Below, in pieces: positions 7,868 to 17,963 of a DNA stretch of 29,654 nucleotides. The stretch covers positions 1 through 29,654 of the forward strand of contig CAZYVT010000045.1 in assembly GCA_964651335.1 (NCBI GenBank). The letters are read 5' to 3'. The stretch is from 2-02-FULL-66-14 sp964651335 (lineage in GTDB: Bacteria > Pseudomonadota > Gammaproteobacteria > Burkholderiales > SG8-39). A program made the translations under genes and the position numbers. Each line of letters begins with the position of its first letter. The stretch's first letter is position 1. Below the pieces are notes generated by a model. The model was not told the DNA's origin and did not search any database. It saw nothing but the letters and a program-made list of their open reading frames with translations.

Positions 7868-8656
7868 TTACCTGAACGAACCAAAGCGTCCCAGCTCGTT
7901 GAAGTTGAGCCAGATGAAGAATGCCCTGCCGACGATGTTCTCGTCGGGCACGAACCCCCAGACGCGGCTGTCGCTCGAGTTATCCCGGTTGTCACCCATC
8001 ATGAAATAATGGCCCGGCGGAACGGTACACGCCAATCCGCTCATATTGTAGTGGCAATTTCCGGAGAACGGGAATGAGCGTACCTGCGGCACAAATGCAG
8101 GTGCGTCGTCCTCGACCAGGATTTCATGCTCCACGGCACCGAGCGTCTCGATGAAGCGATGCGAGAACTGCATGCGCTCCTTCGAGAGGTAATCGTCGAT
8201 CTGGCGCACCGGCACCGGGGTGCCGTTGATCGTCAGGCGTTTGCCGCGGTACTCGATCCGGTCCCCCGGCAGCCCGACGACGCGCTTGATGTAGTCGAGG
8301 CTGGGATCCTCGGGATAGCGAAACACCATCACGTCGCCACGCTGCGGCCGCCCGATTTCGACCAGCTTCCGGTTGAGTACCGGGACCCGGATCCCAAAGG
8401 CGTACTTGTTCACCAGGATGAAATCGCCGATCAGCAGCGTCGGGATCATGGAGCCCGAAGGGATCTTGAACGGCTCGACCAGGAACGAGCGGAGCGCGAA
8501 CACAATCAGGATGACGGGGAAAAAACTGATCGAGTATTCGATCCACCAGGGTTGCTTGGCGGACTCGGCGCGGCCCTTGCGCAGCCAGGCAAGGTCGAGC
8601 GCCCAGACCGCTCCGGTCAGCACCAGCAGGGTGAGAAGAAAGAGTGCGAAGCTCAC
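7868..8656 (-). CDS. lepB: Signal peptidase I
   Basis: Inner-membrane serine/lysine protease that cleaves Sec and Tat signal peptides, 262 aa. Two N-terminal membrane segments (about 2-22 and 42-60) precede the catalytic box PSGSMIPTL with Ser69. The general-base region DYIKRVVGLPGD contains Lys125, and the conserved box GDNRDNSSDSR lies near the C-terminus. It starts 10 nt after the lepA stop, the usual lepA-lepB pair. Confidence 0.97.
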   Translation of the reverse strand: MSFALFLLTLLVLTGAVWALDLAWLRKGRAESAKQPWWIEYSISFFPVILIVFALRSFLVEPFKIPSGSMIPTLLIGDFILVNKYAFGIRVPVLNRKLVEIGRPQRGDVMVFRYPEDPSLDYIKRVVGLPGDRIEYRGKRLTINGTPVPVRQIDDYLSKERMQFSHRFIETLGAVEHEILVEDDAPAFVPQVRSFPFSGNCHYNMSGLACTVPPGHYFMMGDNRDNSSDSRVWGFVPDENIVGRAFFIWLNFNELGRFGSFR

Positions 8657-8666
8657 AGGATGAGGT

Positions 8667-10463
<1,797 letters not shown>

Positions 10464-10467
10464 TATG

Positions 10468-10492
10468 AAAAAAGGGTGCCGGCGGCACCCTT
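10468..10492 (-). terminator. Intrinsic terminator or attenuator in the lepA leader
   Basis: On the minus strand a 9-bp perfect stem AAGGGTGCC/GGCACCCTT (10472-10480 with 10484-10492) with a 3-nt loop is followed by a run of six T that begins in the stem. The T-run ends only 4 nt before the lepA ATG (10461-10463). It would stop transcripts coming from mucD and could also affect lepA translation. Confidence 0.75.
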
Positions 10493-10624
10493 CTTGTACG
10501 CGACCGCCATTTTACCGCAAGGCGGGCAGGTCCCGGCGAGCCGCACGGAGCGATTGCGCCGGGCGCATGAGCTCCCCGGGCCGCCCCGAAGCGCGGTACG
10601 CCAGCAGCGCGCCGCGCGCGAAAC

Positions 10625-12049
10625 TCAGCCCTTGTCCGTCAGGCCGCTGATGGTGACGAATGCGGTGCTCTCGCCGCGCCGCACTTGCAGCGTGATCACC
10701 GAGTTCTTGTCGAGTCCGCCCAGCAGGCGGTTCAGCTGCTCGACCGACCTGAGCTCGGTATGCTGACCCTTGTGCACCAGCGTCAGCAATATGTCGCCGC
10801 GCCTCACCTCGGCACGCGCATCCGCCTTCACGTCCGTCACCACCAGTCCGTGGTTGAGCTTCATGTCCTTCTTCTGCTCCGCGGAGAGCTCGCTCACCAC
10901 GATGCCGAGGCGGTTCGCCGCGACCTCGGCGGATTTGCGCTCGCGCGGCGTGTCGCGTGCCGCGACGCGCTCCTCCTGCAGTTCACCCACGGTGATGCTG
11001 AGCGGGCGCGGCGCGCCTTTGCGCAGGACTTCGAGATCCACCTTGGTGCCGGGGCGCGTCGCGCCGACGATGCGCGGCAGGTCGCTCGACGATTCGACCG
11101 GCTTGCCGTCGAATTTCGTGATGATGTCGGTGGCCTCGATTCCCGCCTTGTCGGCCGGGCTGCCCTTTTCGACCGCGTTGACCAGCGCGCCGCGCGGCCG
11201 GTCGAGGCCGAACGAGGTCGCAAGGTCCTTGGTGACCTCCTGTATGACCACGCCGATGCGCCCGCGCGAGACGCGGCCCTTGTCACGCAGCTGCCGCTGG
11301 ATGTCGAGCGCAACATCGATCGGGATCGCAAAGGACAGACCCATGAAACCGCCCGTGCGGCTGTAGATCTGGGAATTGATGCCGACCACTTCGCCTTTCA
11401 TGTTGAACAGCGGCCCGCCCGAGTTGCCCGGATTGATCGCAACGTCGGTCTGGATGAACGGGACAAAGTTCTCCTGAGGCAGCGAGCGTCCCTTCGCCGA
11501 CACGATTCCCGCCGTGACGGAGTTCTCGAAGCCGAACGGCGAGCCGATCGCAACCACCCATTCGCCGACCTTGAGCTTGACGGGGTCGCCGAAACGGACC
11601 ACCGGCAGCCCGCTCGCGTCGATCTTGATCAGCGCCACGTCGGTTCTCTTGTCCGCGCCGATGACCTTCGCCTTGAACTCGCGCTTGTCGGTAAAGCGCA
11701 CGTTGATCTCGTCCGCGCTGTCCACCACGTGGGCGTTGGTGAGGATGTAACCGTCTGCACTGATGATGAAGCCGGAACCGAGCGAGCGGCTCTCGGGACG
11801 CGGCCCCTGGCCGGGACCGGGCTGCCTCGGAATGAAGCGCCGGAAGAACTCGAGCACTTCGTCATCTTCGATGCCAGGAATCTGCGGCACCGCGGTGCGC
11901 CGGGCGGCCTGCGTGGTGCTGATGTTCACGACCGCCATTCCCTGCTCCTCCACCAGCCGCGTAAAGTCGGGAAGTTCGCGCGCCTGCGCATGTGCCTGGG
12001 CCGCGAAAACGAACGCCCATAGAACGAACCAACCCCTCAAACGATGCAT
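10625..12049 (-). CDS. mucD: Periplasmic serine endoprotease, DegP/MucD type
   Basis: HtrA-family protease/chaperone for misfolded envelope proteins, 474 aa. The signal peptide is residues 1 to about 22 (ending AHAQA). The trypsin-like domain has the triad His107 (TNAHVV), Asp137 (RTDVALIKI) and Ser210 (GNSGGPLF). Two PDZ domains follow, at about 265-360 and 385-470. It closes the rpoE-rseA-rseB-mucD module, as in Pseudomonas algU-mucABD, and starts 15 nt after rseB. The name degQ or degP would be equally acceptable. Confidence 0.93.
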   Translation of the reverse strand: MHRLRGWFVLWAFVFAAQAHAQARELPDFTRLVEEQGMAVVNISTTQAARRTAVPQIPGIEDDEVLEFFRRFIPRQPGPGQGPRPESRSLGSGFIISADGYILTNAHVVDSADEINVRFTDKREFKAKVIGADKRTDVALIKIDASGLPVVRFGDPVKLKVGEWVVAIGSPFGFENSVTAGIVSAKGRSLPQENFVPFIQTDVAINPGNSGGPLFNMKGEVVGINSQIYSRTGGFMGLSFAIPIDVALDIQRQLRDKGRVSRGRIGVVIQEVTKDLATSFGLDRPRGALVNAVEKGSPADKAGIEATDIITKFDGKPVESSSDLPRIVGATRPGTKVDLEVLRKGAPRPLSITVGELQEERVAARDTPRERKSAEVAANRLGIVVSELSAEQKKDMKLNHGLVVTDVKADARAEVRRGDILLTLVHKGQHTELRSVEQLNRLLGGLDKNSVITLQVRRGESTAFVTISGLTDKG

Positions 12050-12064
12050 GCTTGCACTCTCCTG

Positions 12065-13024
12065 TTATTGCGGACGCCTGAATTCGACGCGCTCGGCCAT
12101 GCGCCGCACGCTGGCAGCCGGCGCTTCGCCGACCACCGTGACGAGGTGGTTCGCCACCTCGCGCGTATAGATGTTGATCGCGCCGAGGTTCGAAAGCCCC
12201 GTGCGCCCCGGTTCGCTGCGGCCCGAAAGCGGCTCGATGAACACCGATACGGCGGCAAGTCCGTCCGAATACACGATTTGTCCGACTGCGTGCGACTCCC
12301 GCAGCCTGCGGCGCACCTCGCCGATCTTGCGGAATCCGGGAAGATCCGAGTTCACGGTCCAGCCCGCCTCGGCCAGATTCGCCGGTGCCGCCGCGGCGTC
12401 CTCGACCCGCCAGCTCCGTGCGGCGTGGCTCGGTCTCACTTTGCCGCGCGCCACGTTGCCGATCGAGAGCTGCGTGAAGGTGAACTGCTCCACGGTTTCG
12501 CCTTTCTCGTTCAGGGTGCGGGCCCGCAACAGCATTCCCGTGCTGGCATCGGCCCAGAGCTTGTAACCGTAGCGAAGCTCATCGCGTGACGTGAACGTCA
12601 CGGAATCGCAGTCGAATCCGGCAATGCGCGCACTCTCGCCCCGCGTGATGACATAGTGTCGCGCCAAGTCGGTGAATCGCTCGGGCAGCAGCGCCGGAAA
12701 GGTTCGCTGGTCGCTGCTCGGCTCCACTTTGACCGTCCGGCTCTCGGGCAGGTAGCAGCGCACGATGTCCCGGGTGCGCACGATTTCATGCGGGATCCCG
12801 TCGAGGATCTCCAGTTTTTCGATGCCGCCGGCAGCGTCTGCGATGCGCGCGATTCGCGAGGTCTCGGAGCGATCTCCCTGCTGATAGACGAACGTTCCGG
12901 TGTACGAAAGCGTCTGCGTGGCGTGATGAATCCTGCGCAGCAGCGCAAGCGCCTCGGGAGTGGTCTGCGCCTGCGCCTGGGCGAGCCCGGCGCCCACCGC
13001 AAGCAGGAGCGCCAGCGCTCTCAC
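12065..13024 (-). CDS. rseB: Sigma-E factor regulatory protein RseB/MucB
   Basis: Periplasmic protein that binds the anti-sigma factor RseA and shields it from proteolysis; known to sense lipopolysaccharide intermediates. The signal peptide is residues 1-19. The N-terminal lipoprotein-carrier-like domain contains LSYTGTFVYQ and the C-terminal domain contains NLGAINIYTREVANHLVTVVGE. The length of 319 aa is normal. The GTG start overlaps the rseA stop by 4 nt (GTGA). Confidence 0.93.
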   Translation of the reverse strand: MRALALLLAVGAGLAQAQAQTTPEALALLRRIHHATQTLSYTGTFVYQQGDRSETSRIARIADAAGGIEKLEILDGIPHEIVRTRDIVRCYLPESRTVKVEPSSDQRTFPALLPERFTDLARHYVITRGESARIAGFDCDSVTFTSRDELRYGYKLWADASTGMLLRARTLNEKGETVEQFTFTQLSIGNVARGKVRPSHAARSWRVEDAAAAPANLAEAGWTVNSDLPGFRKIGEVRRRLRESHAVGQIVYSDGLAAVSVFIEPLSGRSEPGRTGLSNLGAINIYTREVANHLVTVVGEAPAASVRRMAERVEFRRPQ

Positions 13025-13548
13025 CGCTTCCCCGCCGCGGCATCCCCTGAGACCGTGCGCACGTAGGGCGCCATCCCCTGCAGCAGGTTACGCGGCGAAT
13101 AGCCCTGGTGCGCAAGCACATAGTCGTGCGCCGCCACGGGAGGCGGGACACGGGCGGGTTCCTTCGGAGCGGCGGGTTTCAGTTGCGGCGCCTGGGCAAC
13201 CGGTACTGGCGTCTGCAGCGTTTCCTGCGGGGTGAACGCGAGCCAGCCGACCATCGCGGCTGCCGCTGCGCCAGCGGCAGCGGGTACCAGGAACCGATGC
13301 CAGCGCCCCGCGGCCGCTCCGGCTTGCGCGGTCGGCGCCAGCACCGTCGGCTCCTCGGCAAGTCGCAGCGCCATGCGCGCAGAGAAGCCTTGCGACAGCA
13401 TTCGCGTGTCGCGCAGGGCGTCGCTGATCAAATGGTACGTGCGCCAGGCTTCGCGCGCCTCGCTGTCCTCGCGCAACGCCGACAACGGCTCCGCAGCATC
13501 GGGGCCGTGCAGCTCACCGTCCATCAATACCGAGATCTTCGCTTTCAT
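13021..13548 (-). CDS. rseA: Anti-sigma-E factor RseA
   Basis: Single-pass membrane anti-sigma factor of 175 aa. The N-terminal cytoplasmic domain (MKAKISVLMDGEL...AWRTYHLISDALR) is the RseA_N type that binds RpoE. A transmembrane helix lies at about 86-105, then a proline-rich periplasmic stretch and a conserved tail (HDYVLAHQGYSP) that would contact RseB. ATG at 13548 has a strong AGAGGTGG ribosome site within the end of rpoE and shares one base with its stop (TGATG). The frame is open further upstream, but that part is antisense-like shadow of rpoE. Confidence 0.92.
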   Translation of the reverse strand: MKAKISVLMDGELHGPDAAEPLSALREDSEAREAWRTYHLISDALRDTRMLSQGFSARMALRLAEEPTVLAPTAQAGAAAGRWHRFLVPAAAGAAAAAMVGWLAFTPQETLQTPVPVAQAPQLKPAAPKEPARVPPPVAAHDYVLAHQGYSPRNLLQGMAPYVRTVSGDAAAGKR

Positions 13549-14147
13549 CACCACCTCTTGCCTGCACTCGTGTCGAGAAGCGGCCGCAGCCGATCGGCGA
13601 TCGCCTCGCGCGCCCTGAAGATCCGCGACCGCACCGTACCGATCGGACAATCCATGATCTTCGCGATCTCCTCGTAGCTCATGCCCTCGAGCTCGCGCAA
13701 CTGGATCGCATTGCGCAACTCCTCGGGCAGTTCCTCGATCGCCGCGTTCACGGTCGCGGCAATCTCTTTCGACAACAGCACGCTCTCGGGCGTGTTGATG
13801 TCGCGCAGCTGTTCTGCCTGGTCGAAGCCTTCCGCCTGGTCGGCCTCCACCTCGGTCGAGGTCGGCGCCCGCCGTCCCAACGCCACGAGATAGTTCTTGG
13901 CGGTGTTCACGCCGATCCGGTACAGCCACGTATAGAACGCGCTGTCGCCACGGAACGAGGGCAAGGCACGGTACGCCCGGATGAACGCTTCCTGCGTTAC
14001 GTCCTCGACTTCAGCCGGGTCGCGAATCAACCGCGAAAGCAGCCGTGCGAGCTTGCGCTGGTACTTCTCGACCAGCAACGCAAAGGCCTGCTTGTCGCCA
14101 CGCTGCGCCCTGGCGACCAGCTGGCGGTCGATGTCACGGTCGGTCAC
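13548..14147 (-). CDS. rpoE: RNA polymerase sigma factor RpoE (ECF)
   Basis: Extracytoplasmic-function sigma factor for envelope stress, 199 aa. Region 2 is very close to E. coli RpoE (QEAFIRAYRALPSFRGDSAFYTWLYRIGVNTAKNYLVA, residues 52-89), and region 4 carries the helix-turn-helix LEGMSYEEIAKIMDCPIGTVRSRIFRAREAI (153-183). The start is GTG at 14147, which places MTDRDIDRQLVARAQRGD at the N-terminus. It is followed directly by its anti-sigma gene. Confidence 0.96.
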   Translation of the reverse strand: MTDRDIDRQLVARAQRGDKQAFALLVEKYQRKLARLLSRLIRDPAEVEDVTQEAFIRAYRALPSFRGDSAFYTWLYRIGVNTAKNYLVALGRRAPTSTEVEADQAEGFDQAEQLRDINTPESVLLSKEIAATVNAAIEELPEELRNAIQLRELEGMSYEEIAKIMDCPIGTVRSRIFRAREAIADRLRPLLDTSAGKRW

Positions 14148-14222
14148 CCGTCCGTCCGCAGACCGGCGATTCGCGGTTTCCCTCCGCCGCCGATCCGTTC
14201 CGACTCGCTTCGTCTATGTGCC

Positions 14223-14249
14223 ACAGACCATGGCATCTGCAAATAGTTC
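14223..14249 (-). promoter_or_regulatory. Predicted sigma-E autoregulatory promoter of rpoE
   Basis: On the minus strand GAACTA (14244-14249) is followed after 16 nt by TCTGT (14223-14227). This fits the known ECF/AlgU pattern GAACTT-N16-TCTGA. It lies about 75 nt upstream of the rpoE GTG, in the only intergenic stretch between the ygfX-like gene and rpoE, as expected for a self-activating sigma factor. Confidence 0.65.
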
Positions 14250-14270
14250 GGCCGATTCAGGGGGTATCGA

Positions 14271-14723
14271 TCAGGCCGGAAGTTGCCCGGACGCGACGCC
14301 GGGCAGCCGCCCCCAGAGCGCCCAGAGCCGGAGAAGGCGAAATCCTTCGGGCCCCAGCATGTCCGCGGTCACGATCACGGCGCGGCGAAACGGGCCGCGC
14401 AGCGGCAGCGTGACCCAGAACCGGTTCACGCTGCGCGGACCGTCCGCCACCGGCCAGCGCGTTCCCGGCGAAAACTCGACCTGTGAGAGGCCGCCGTCCG
14501 AAAGCTCTAGCGCGCGTGGCGAGCGGCTGGTGCGCAGCAGCGCCCGGTCCCATACAGCTGCCACACCAAGCGCGACCACGAGTACGGCAAGCACCGTGCC
14601 AGCGATGCCCCAGCTCACCGCATAGATGCAACCGGCCGCAATCAAGTGCAGTCCTGCGATCAGGGCTGCCAGCCGGTAGGAGGGCCGCAGACGGAGCCGC
14701 AGGGGCTGATCGACGCCGCTCAA
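14271..14723 (-). CDS. YgfX/CptA-like small membrane protein
   Basis: About 150 aa. It begins (with TTG) SGVDQPLRLRLRPSYRLA, then two closely spaced hydrophobic segments (about residues 18-60) and a soluble tail with LSDGG and a conserved-looking ADMLGPEGFRLLRLWALWGRLP. This layout matches the YgfX (toxin CptA-like) family, in which a short N-terminal basic stretch precedes a membrane hairpin. The TTG at 14723 overlaps the fabF stop (TTGA), like other coupled genes here. There is no SdhE-like partner gene beside it, so a toxin-antitoxin role is not supported. Confidence 0.6.
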   Translation of the reverse strand: MSGVDQPLRLRLRPSYRLAALIAGLHLIAAGCIYAVSWGIAGTVLAVLVVALGVAAVWDRALLRTSRSPRALELSDGGLSQVEFSPGTRWPVADGPRSVNRFWVTLPLRGPFRRAVIVTADMLGPEGFRLLRLWALWGRLPGVASGQLPA

Positions 14724-15958
14724 ACCCGTACGAATACCAGTGTGCCGTTGGTGCCGCCGAACCCGAAAGAGTTGGACAGCGCGGTCCGGATCGTCATCTT
14801 TCGCGCGGCATTCGGGACGTAGTCCAGATCGCACTGCGGATCCGGGTTCTGCAGGTTGATCGTCGGCGGCGAGATCTGATCGCGCAGCGCCAGGGCCGTA
14901 AAGATGGCCTCCACGCCCCCGGCGGCTCCGAGCAGGTGCCCGGTCATCGACTTGGTCGAGTTGACGGCGACCTGTTTCGCACGCTCGCCCAGAAGTCGTT
15001 TCACGGCAAGCGTCTCGGCGATGTCACCCAGCGGCGTCGACGTGCCGTGCGCATTGATGTAATCGATACTCTCTGCGCCAAGCCCCGAGTCGCGCAGGGC
15101 GTTGCGCATGCAGCGGAACGCCCCGTCGCCGTCCTCGCTCGGAGCCGTCATGTGGTGGGCGTCGGCCGACACGCCGTAGCCGACGAGCTCGCAGTACATG
15201 CCTGCGCCGCGTGCCCTTGCGTGTTCGTACTCCTCCAGCACCACCGCCCCGGCGCCCTCGCCCAGGACAAAACCGTCGCGGTCCCGGTCCCAGGGGCGGC
15301 TCGCTCCCCCGGGATCGTGGTTGCGCGTCGAAAGAGCGCGCGCGGACGCGAATCCGCCCATCGCGAGCTCCGTCACGGTCGCTTCGGCGCCGCCTGCGAT
15401 CATGATGTCGGCCTCGCCGAGCCGGATCGACTTTGCGGCTTCGCCGAGACAATGGGTCGATGTGGTGCAGGCCGTCACGATCGCAAGATTGGGTCCCTTC
15501 GCGCCCAGCAGGATCGACAGATTGCCGGCGATCATGTTGATGATGGTGCCGGGGATGAAGAACGGCGAGATGCGCCGCGGCCCGCTCTTCCTGAGCTCAT
15601 CGTGCATCGCCTCGATCAGCGGCAGGCCGCCGATCCCGGAGCCGAAGTTGATGCCGAGCCGCTCGGCATTGTCCGCAGTCACCTGCATGCCGGAATCGCG
15701 CCAGGCCTGCAGGCCTGCCGCCATGCCGTAATGGATGAACGTATCCATCCTGCGCGCTTCCTTCGGCGAAAGGTACTGCGCTACGTCGAATCCCTTCACT
15801 TCGCCCGCGATCTGGCTCGCAAGGCGCGACGGGTCGAAGCGGGTGACGCGCGTGATCCCGGTATTTCCGGCGAGAATGTTGTTCCAGGCTTCCTGTACTG
15901 TGTTGCCGACCGGGCTGATGATGCCGAGCCCGGTGAGGACGACTCTGCGGCGCTGCAC
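14720..15958 (-). CDS. fabF: Beta-ketoacyl-ACP synthase II
   Basis: Condensing enzyme of fatty acid elongation, 412 aa. The active-site cysteine is Cys164 in VTACTTSTH, and the two catalytic histidines are in NAHGTSTPLGD and KSMTGHLLGAAG. The glycine-rich C-terminal SNSFGFGGTNGTLVF is typical. It follows acpP with a 12-nt gap. Confidence 0.97.
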   Translation of the reverse strand: MQRRRVVLTGLGIISPVGNTVQEAWNNILAGNTGITRVTRFDPSRLASQIAGEVKGFDVAQYLSPKEARRMDTFIHYGMAAGLQAWRDSGMQVTADNAERLGINFGSGIGGLPLIEAMHDELRKSGPRRISPFFIPGTIINMIAGNLSILLGAKGPNLAIVTACTTSTHCLGEAAKSIRLGEADIMIAGGAEATVTELAMGGFASARALSTRNHDPGGASRPWDRDRDGFVLGEGAGAVVLEEYEHARARGAGMYCELVGYGVSADAHHMTAPSEDGDGAFRCMRNALRDSGLGAESIDYINAHGTSTPLGDIAETLAVKRLLGERAKQVAVNSTKSMTGHLLGAAGGVEAIFTALALRDQISPPTINLQNPDPQCDLDYVPNAARKMTIRTALSNSFGFGGTNGTLVFVRV

Positions 15959-15970
15959 TGCGTGGTTGGC

Positions 15971-16210
15971 TCAGGACTTGGCGTGCGATTTGATGTAATC
16001 GACGGCCTGCTGCACGGTGGTGATCTTCTCTGCATCTTCGTCCGGGATCTCGGTCTCGAATTCCTCCTCGAGCGCCATCACCAGCTCGACCGTATCGAGC
16101 GAATCCGCGCCAAGGTCGTCCACGAACGACGATTCGCTCTTGATCTCCGCCTCGTTCACGCCCAGTTGTTCGGCGATGATCTTCTTGACGCGTTGTTCGA
16201 TGTTTTCCAT
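15971..16210 (-). CDS. acpP: Acyl carrier protein
   Basis: Acidic 79-aa carrier of growing acyl chains. The phosphopantetheine site is Ser37 in DDLGADSLDTVELV. It has a strong ribosome site, AAGGAG, 9 nt before the ATG. The 64-nt spacer from fabG contains TAAAAT (16262-16267), which could be a -10 of an internal promoter, but no matching -35 is visible. Confidence 0.98.
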   Translation of the reverse strand: MENIEQRVKKIIAEQLGVNEAEIKSESSFVDDLGADSLDTVELVMALEEEFETEIPDEDAEKITTVQQAVDYIKSHAKS

Positions 16211-16274
16211 CTGCTGGCTCCTTCCCTGTGTGGCCGCCGCCCGTCGCCCGAGCGGGGGCGTATTTTACCCGGAT

Positions 16275-17021
16275 TCAGGTCATGTACATCCCGCCGTTCA
16301 CATGCAGCACGGCTCCCGTTACGTAATCGCCCGCGGGCGAGGCCAGGTACGCGACCGCGGCGGCGATGTCCTCCGGTCTGCCGAGCCGCCCGAGCGGAAT
16401 CTGCGCGAGCAGCGCATTGCGCCGCTCCACGGAAAGCGCGCGCGTCAGGTCGGTGTCGATGAACCCGGGAGCGACGCAGTTCACCGTGATCTTGCGGCTG
16501 CCCAGTTCGCGCGCAAGCGAGCGCGTCATGCCGGTCACGCCCGCCTTGGCCGCTGCGTAATTCGCCTGGCCCGCGTTCCCGGAGGCGCCCACGACCGACG
16601 TGATATTGATGATCCGACCCCAGCGCGCCTTCATCATGGGGCGTATCACCGCGCGGGATAGCCGGAACACCGAGCGCAGATCGGTCTCCATCACCTCGTC
16701 CCACTCCGCGTCCTTCATGCGCAGCGCCAGATTGTCGCGCACGACGGCGGCATTGTTGACGAGAATCAGGATGTCGCCGAACTCCTTCTGCACCGAAGCG
16801 ACCAGGGCGTCGCACTGGTGCGCATCCCTGACGTCGAGAAGACGGCCGGCGCCCTTGGCGCCAGCCTGCGCGAGCGCCTCGCCGAGGGCCTGCGCTCCCG
16901 ACGCGCTGGTCGCGGTGCCGACGACCGTCGCGCCGTGGCGGGCGAGTTCCATCGCGATCGCGCGCCCGATTCCGCGCGATGCACCGGTGACCAGCGCCAC
17001 CTTGCCTTGCAGCATGCTCAT
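16275..17021 (-). CDS. fabG: 3-oxoacyl-[acyl-carrier-protein] reductase FabG
   Basis: NADPH-dependent ketoreductase of fatty acid elongation, short-chain dehydrogenase fold, 248 aa. The cofactor loop TGASRGIG is at 12-19. Catalytic Ser142 (NITSVVG), Tyr155 and Lys159 (NYAAAKAG) are present, and the C-terminus LHVNGGMYMT is typical. The fourth residue of the classical tetrad, Asn in the ETNL motif, is Asp114 here (METDLRSVF). ATG at 17021 overlaps the fabD stop (ATGA); the upstream open frame is inside fabD. Confidence 0.96.
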   Translation of the reverse strand: MSMLQGKVALVTGASRGIGRAIAMELARHGATVVGTATSASGAQALGEALAQAGAKGAGRLLDVRDAHQCDALVASVQKEFGDILILVNNAAVVRDNLALRMKDAEWDEVMETDLRSVFRLSRAVIRPMMKARWGRIINITSVVGASGNAGQANYAAAKAGVTGMTRSLARELGSRKITVNCVAPGFIDTDLTRALSVERRNALLAQIPLGRLGRPEDIAAAVAYLASPAGDYVTGAVLHVNGGMYMT

Positions 17022-17956
17022 GCCTCCCGGATCGTCGCGAGGGTCTGCTCGAGCGATTCCCTGTCTGCGAGCGCCAGTCCGCGCAGGTTGCCGTCGATTC
17101 GCCTTACCAGCCCTGCGAGCACCTTGCCCGGACCGCACTCGACGACGTGGGTCACGCCCTTCTCCGCCATTCGCCGGATCGATTCCGCCCAGCGCACCGG
17201 CGAAGCCGCCTGCCTCACCAGCGCGTCCCTGATCCGCACAGGGTCCGTCTCTTCCCTCACGTCGACATTATTGATGACCTCGATCCGCGGCGCCGCGAGG
17301 GCGACCTTCGCAAGGAAGTCGCGCAGCCGCGCCGCGGCCGGCTGCATCAGGCTGGAGTGGAACGGGGCGCTCACCGGCAGGAGCATCGCGCGCTTTGCGC
17401 CTCTCGCCTTGCATGCGTCGGTCGCGCGCGCGACCGCGGATTTGTGCCCCGCGATGACCACCTGGCCGGGCGCATTGAAATTCACCGCCTGCACCACTTC
17501 GCTCAGCGCCGACTCGGCGCACGCGGCACGCACGGCTTCTTCGTCCAGGCCGAGGATCGCCGCCATCGCCCCCTGCCCTTCGGGCACTGCCTCCTGCATG
17601 GAGTGCGCGCGAAAGCGCACCAGCGGGAGTGCGTCCGCGAACGCCAGTGCTTCCGCCGCGACCAGCGCGCTGTACTCGCCGAGGCTGTGGCCGGCGACGA
17701 CGTCCGGCGACGGTCCGCCAAGCCCCCGCCACGCCCGGAACGCGGCGATCCCCGCGACGAGCATCGCGGGCTGAGTATTGATCGTCAGATTCAATTGCTC
17801 CGCCGGCCCCTGGTCGAGGAGCTGGACAAATCCGTCGCCGAGGATGCGGCCGGCCTCGGCGCGCACGCGTTCCACTTCCGGAAGTCCGGCATAGGCCTGC
17901 AGCATCCCCACCGATTGCGACCCCTGCCCGGGAAAAACCATCGCGAGCTTCATCAT
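17018..17956 (-). CDS. fabD: Malonyl-CoA:ACP transacylase
   Basis: Loads malonyl groups onto ACP. The 312-aa protein has the oxyanion motif FPGQGSQ (8-14), nucleophile Ser91 in AGHSLGEYSAL, and the catalytic histidine in VSAPFHSSLM. Two ATG codons in tandem are possible starts. It begins 7 nt after the fabH stop and overlaps fabG. Confidence 0.97.
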   Translation of the reverse strand: MMKLAMVFPGQGSQSVGMLQAYAGLPEVERVRAEAGRILGDGFVQLLDQGPAEQLNLTINTQPAMLVAGIAAFRAWRGLGGPSPDVVAGHSLGEYSALVAAEALAFADALPLVRFRAHSMQEAVPEGQGAMAAILGLDEEAVRAACAESALSEVVQAVNFNAPGQVVIAGHKSAVARATDACKARGAKRAMLLPVSAPFHSSLMQPAAARLRDFLAKVALAAPRIEVINNVDVREETDPVRIRDALVRQAASPVRWAESIRRMAEKGVTHVVECGPGKVLAGLVRRIDGNLRGLALADRESLEQTLATIREA

Positions 17957-17963
17957 TCTGCCT

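Noticed and set aside
14271..14723. Toxin-antitoxin module based on the YgfX-like protein
   Set aside because: No SdhE-like partner is present nearby, and the gene is embedded in a lipid operon.
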